Position numbers and translations under genes: made by a program
Assembly: GCA_054601695.1 (NCBI GenBank)
Contig: BAAHQB010000069.1
Coordinates: 434,001 to 498,000, forward strand
Origin: Amorphochlora amoebiformis
Taxonomy: Eukaryota; Cercozoa; Chlorarachniophyceae
DNA length: 64,000 nucleotides
Direction: 5' to 3'
Part shown: piece after piece, positions 59,790-64,000 of the stretch
Numbering within the stretch: position 1 is the stretch's first letter
Layout of the letters: the number at the start of each line of letters is the position of its first letter
The notes under the pieces: generated by a model
Told to the model about the DNA's origin: nothing
Seen by the model: only the letters and a program-made list of their open reading frames with translations
The model's database searches: none

Positions 59790-61370
59790 CTCACTGTTTT
59801 TCGTCCCTATCCCTAATCCCCACCCTACCCCTAACCCTAACCCTAACCCTAACCCTAACCCTACCCCTAACCCTAACCCTAACCCTACCCCTAACCCTAA
59901 CCCGAACCCTAACCCTAACCCTGACGCTAACCCTACCCCCACTGAAATATAACAGAAATGGCTACAATCTGCTACTATATATAACCCTAACCGTAACACT
60001 TAACCTAACCTTGTCTCCATCTATGGATAAAAAATACTAATGTTAGGGTTAGGTTAGGGTTAGCGTTAGATTAGAGTTAGCGTAAGGTTAGGGTTGGGTT
60101 AGATTAGGGTTAGCGTTAGGGTTGGGGTTAGGTTAAGGTTAATGTTCTGGTTAGCGTTAGATTAGGATTAGCGTATGGTTAGGGTTAGGTTAAGGTTAAT
60201 GTTAGGGTTAGCGTTAGGTTAGGGTTAGCGTAAGGTTAGGGTTAGGTTAAGGTTAATGTTAGGGTTAGCGTTAGATTAGGGTTAGCGTTAGGGTTAGGGT
60301 TATGTTAAGGTTGGCGCTAGATTAGGGTTAGGTTAGGTTAGGTTAGGCTTAGCGTTAGGGTTAGGTTAAGGTTAAGGGTTAGCGTTAGATTAGGGTTAGC
60401 GTTAGGGTTAGCGTTAGGTTAAGGTTAGGTTAGGGTTAGTGTTAGGTTAAGGTAGCGTTAGGTTAGGGTTAGCGTTAGGTTAGGGTTAGGTTAGGGTTAG
60501 CGTTAGGTTAGGGTTAGGATAGGGTTAGCGTTAGGTTAGGGTTAGGGTTAGGTTAGGGTTGGCGTTTGGTTAGGGTTAGATTAGGGTTAGCGTTAGGTTA
60601 GGGTTAGCGTTAGGTTAGGGTCTGTAGATTAGGGTTAACGTTAGGTTAGAGTTAGCAGCTAGGTAAAGGTCAGGATTAGGGTTTGGTCAGGGTTACCGTT
60701 AGGTAAAGGTTAGCGCTACGGTATGGTTAACGTTAAGTTAGGGTTAGGGTTAGGTTACAACCTAACGCTAACCCTACCCTAATGCTAACCCCAACCTAAT
60801 CCCAACCCTAACCTAACGCTAACCCAAATCTAACTCTAACCCTAACGTAACGCTAGACCTAACGCTAACCCCAACGTAACGATAACCCTAACGTAACGCT
60901 AACCCTAACGTAACGTCAACCCTAACCTAACGCTAACCCTAACCCAACGCTAACCCTAACCCTAACCCTAACCCTAACCCTAACCCTAACCCTAACCCTA
61001 ACCCTCTCACTGGACGATGACGACGTGGCCATAGTCCCCTTTGCCGGGATTATATCCGAATTTTTGAATCTAGGGTTAGGGTTAGGTTAGGGTTTTGGTT
61101 AGGATTAGGGTTAGGGTTAGGGTTAGGGTTTTGGTTAGGATTAGGTTTAGGGTTAGGGTTAGGATTAGAGTGGGGTTAGGATTAGAGCTAGGATTAGGGT
61201 TAGAGTTAGGGTTATGACTATCTGTTTGGCTAGGGTTAGGGTTAGGGTGAGGGTTAGGGTTAGGGTTAGGGTTAGGGTTAGGGTTAGGGTTACGGTTAGG
61301 ATTATGGTTAGGGTTAGGTTAGGGTTAGGGTTAGGGTTAGGGTTAGGGTTAGGGCTAGGGTTAGGGTTAG
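59556..61370. repeat. Telomere-like arrays in alternating orientation
   Basis: TTAGGG at 59560-59625, CCCTAA at 59815-59940, degenerate TTAGGG/GCGTTAGG at 60040-60755, CCCTAA/CCTAACGCTAA at 60757-61005, TTAGGG at 61070-61365. Junctions near 60756 and 59700 are head-to-tail inversions. Exact arrays of eight or more TTAGGG units occur only in the last two blocks. Short coding-like islands sit at the orientation changes (60010-60036, 61003-61069). Confidence 0.9.
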
Positions 61371-61527
61371 AGGTTGCCTTTCCGTCTGCGAAAGACATAA
61401 CTGGGGTACCTGCAGGGCCTCCGATATCCTGATATTTAATATATGTCTATGTACATATCTATATTAGATATGTTTATATATCTATGTATATTATTTATGC
61501 ATAGGTGTGTATTGGTATCATATATAC

Positions 61528-61560
<33 letters not shown>

Positions 61561-61594
61561 AATATATATATATATATTAACCCAAGCTATCTCG

Positions 61595-61675
<81 letters not shown>

Positions 61676-61791
61676 TTATATATATATATATTTATACATA
61701 CATACATATACATATTATATATATTATAGATATGTATATATATATATATATATTAAAATGTTTATGTTACCTGGACCATGTGAATGTTTCG

Positions 61792-61848
<57 letters not shown>

Positions 61849-62173
61849 TATATATATATTATATATATACATCATATATATATATAAATATATGTATATA
61901 TTTATATACATATATATATATATATTAAAATGTTTATGCTACCAGGCCCATGTGGATGTTTCGAACACCTGCATATCCCTCGATCTACACATATATGTGT
62001 GTATGTATGTATGTGTACATACATATATGTACATATCTACATATATATATACATAATATATATATATATATATATTCTTATTCATATACATATATATTTA
62101 TATATATATTTATGTGTGTATGTATGTTTGTATAAATATGTATAGATACTGTATGTATATATGTACGTAAATT

Positions 62174-62217
<44 letters not shown>

Positions 62218-62381
62218 CATACATACAATATATATATATATATATATATTTAGAAATATTCTACAAATTTACATTTGAGCATACGTAATTACACATATGT
62301 ACATGTATATTCATGTATTTATAAATATACATACACATACACATCTATACATTTAAAAATATATCTTCATATGTATATATG

Positions 62382-62441
<60 letters not shown>

Positions 62442-62545
62442 TATATATATATATATATATATTTAGCGCGACTAAAAGACCACAGAAGCTTGGGTTCCGC
62501 AGTTAAGTAGCTATATGTTCCATGCTAGCTCTGCATGCTCTAACA

Positions 62546-62577
<32 letters not shown>

Positions 62578-62608
62578 ATATATGTATATATGTATGTATA
62601 TATGTGTG

Positions 62609-62645
<37 letters not shown>

Positions 62646-63066
62646 CTATTAGCGCAACGGTAGTCCAGACGTTAGTATCAGAGTCTAATTGTAGTCTGGG
62701 ATAAGGTTCGATTCAAGTCGGCTTTGATTCTGATGACTGATTTTTGAGAACTGCTGTGCGGTAGTCGGATATTTCCTTTCTTCTTCCGGAACCCATGGGT
62801 TCCGTCGGTTCCGTCGGTTCCGGGGCTGGCTAGACACCGTCAGTTCCTTAGAGTATACGAGTAATAGCACAATAATCGGAACCCAGGAAATCCTCGGAAC
62901 CCATAGGTTCCGGAGGAAGTAAGGGAGGAAGAAACGAAGAAAGGAAGAAAGGAAGTATCCGACTATCGTACAAAAGATATCATATTCATTCGCTATAATC
63001 CAAACGGACTTGAATCGAACTTTGGACTACCATCTACTATGCCATTGCGCTAACAATATATATGTA

Positions 63067-63110
<44 letters not shown>

Positions 63111-63148
63111 AATGTACACACATTAATATGTAGATATGTATATGTGTA

Positions 63149-63197
<49 letters not shown>

Positions 63198-63322
63198 CAC
63201 ATATATACACACACATATTATATATATACATATATATATGTATCATATATATATATACATATACATATATATATAGTCATACATATTGTTCATATAATTG
63301 TGTACGTGTCTCTGATGTGAGC

Positions 63323-63369
<47 letters not shown>

Positions 63370-63508
63370 CATATATATATATATATATTATATACATACA
63401 TATATATATATATGTATATATATGTATACATATGTATATAGATATATATTATATAAGTAAATACCTGTTTTTTAGTGTCTTGATACATGTCGCTCACGTA
63501 CATGTTGG

Positions 63509-63552
<44 letters not shown>

Positions 63553-63609
63553 TTATATTCCCATATATACATATACATATACATACATATATATTCCCAT
63601 ACATATATG

Positions 63610-63651
<42 letters not shown>

Positions 63652-63786
63652 ACATATATATATATATATATATATACATATGTACATATATATATGCAGA
63701 TATGTGTATACAGATATATAGCATATCTCCATAACATACCTCATCTCATTGTATCGCCCAATATCAATCGCACCTTCGGGAAGGGG
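60010..63786 (-). CDS. Unidentified gene with short exons among SINE and telomere-like repeats
   Basis: Candidate exons right to left, with phases agreeing: 63740-63786 ([15 protein letters not shown]), 63465-63510 ([15 protein letters not shown]), 63283-63311 (RHVHNYMNN), 61943-61968 (CSKHPHGP), 61582-61590 (9-base micro-exon, weak), 61410-61428 (YRRPC), 61003-61069 ([20 protein letters not shown]), 60010-60036 (YFLSIDGDK). The first two are convincing by sequence and splice sites; the rest depend on phase agreement. Both ends are open. In 61003-61069 other frames also look protein-like (minus [20 protein letters not shown]; plus [20 protein letters not shown]). No family is recognised. A partial copy of exon 61943-61968 with its donor lies at 61757-61796. 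Confidence 0.4.
62465..62545 (+). other. Short unique island with a 5S-rRNA-like word
   Basis: About 80 bases between TA blocks contain TTCCGCAGTTAAG, which resembles the conserved CTCCGCAGTTAAG of 5S rRNA. The rest does not match 5S in any way I can see. Possibly a SINE or pol III relic, or chance. Confidence 0.2.
62645..63056. mobile_element. Tail-to-tail pair of tRNA-derived SINEs (imperfect palindrome)
   Basis: Left arm, plus strand: TTAGCGCAACGGTAGTCC (A-box-like) at 62649 and AAGGTTCGATTCAAG (B-box-like) at 62703, then TAGTCGGATATTTCCTTTC and a GGAACCCATGGGTTCCG palindrome near 62788. Right arm, minus strand: TTAGCGCAATGGCATAGTAG from 63053, AGTTCGATTCAAGTCC, TAGTCGGATACTTCCTTTC, and GGAACCTATGGGTTCCG near 62912. 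Both arms share head, body word and tail in the same order, so they are two copies of one short element in opposite orientation. TA repeat borders both outer ends. The right head nearly matches the solo head at 25.16 kb. Confidence 0.75.
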
Positions 63787-63867
63787 CTGTAGTATATATA
63801 TATATATATATAAATATATATATATGTTATATATATCTATATATATATATATTATATATGAGTGTGT

Positions 63868-63946
63868 GTGAGAGAGAGAGAGAGAGCGCACTGAGAGAGA
63901 GAGAGAGAGGGAGAATATTGTGAGAGAGGGAGAGAGAGTGTGTGTC

Positions 63947-64000
<54 letters not shown>
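63868..64000. repeat. GA tract at the right edge
   Basis: GTGTGTGAGAGAGAGAGAGA with GCGC and TGTGTGTCGCG interruptions, running off the window. Confidence 0.9.

Noticed and set aside
61165-61432. Asn-Pro or Leu-Gly repeat proteins in the telomere-like array
   Set aside because: These are CCCTAA/TTAGGG repeats read in frame.

Overview
This is nuclear DNA from a eukaryote, very probably a microbial one. The window is dominated by (TA)n microsatellite, and the genes are chopped into short exons (9 to about 980 bases) separated by GT...AG introns that are mostly filled with TA, CT or minisatellite sequence. Most long open frames are TA repeats read as Ile/Tyr and are not genes. I rebuilt genes by hand, looking for non-repetitive islands bounded by AG and GT whose splice phases agree from island to island. 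Telomere-like TTAGGG/CCCTAA repeats and tRNA-like SINE heads are present. I cannot name the lineage.

Layout. Minus strand: the first exon of a secreted beta-helix-like protein (1.26-1.45 kb); a large multi-pass membrane protein of unknown family (3.68-14.6 kb, 16 exons); a small basic Ser-rich protein (15.6-16.1 kb); and a pterin-4a-carbinolamine dehydratase (PCD/DCoH) gene spread over about 10 kb (19.2-29.1 kb). Plus strand: a pseudouridine-synthase-like gene (29.28-36.24 kb) divergent from the PCD gene, followed by an unidentified 298-aa gene (36.40-43.54 kb). A minus-strand gene end overlaps the end of that gene (43.53 kb). A plus-strand terminal exon lies at 45.1 kb. The best-identified gene, an ABCG half transporter (46.70-52.50 kb, minus), has 10 exons and an in-frame TGA between its ATPase and membrane halves. 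The right end (53-64 kb) is mostly repeat, with exons of one more minus-strand gene (60.0-63.8 kb) set among telomere-like arrays, and a tail-to-tail pair of tRNA-derived SINEs at 62.65-63.06 kb.

The genes do not form an obvious pathway. The most unusual pattern is structural. Many exons have nearby partial copies, usually an exon edge with its splice site, set in TA repeat and sometimes in arrays. Kilobase CT tracts lie in introns in the pyrimidine sense of the host gene. Telomere-like repeats start at 5' splice sites. CTAG-rich tracts flank the ABCG gene. All gene models rest on reading frame, splice phase and motif recognition by eye; no database or transcript evidence was available.
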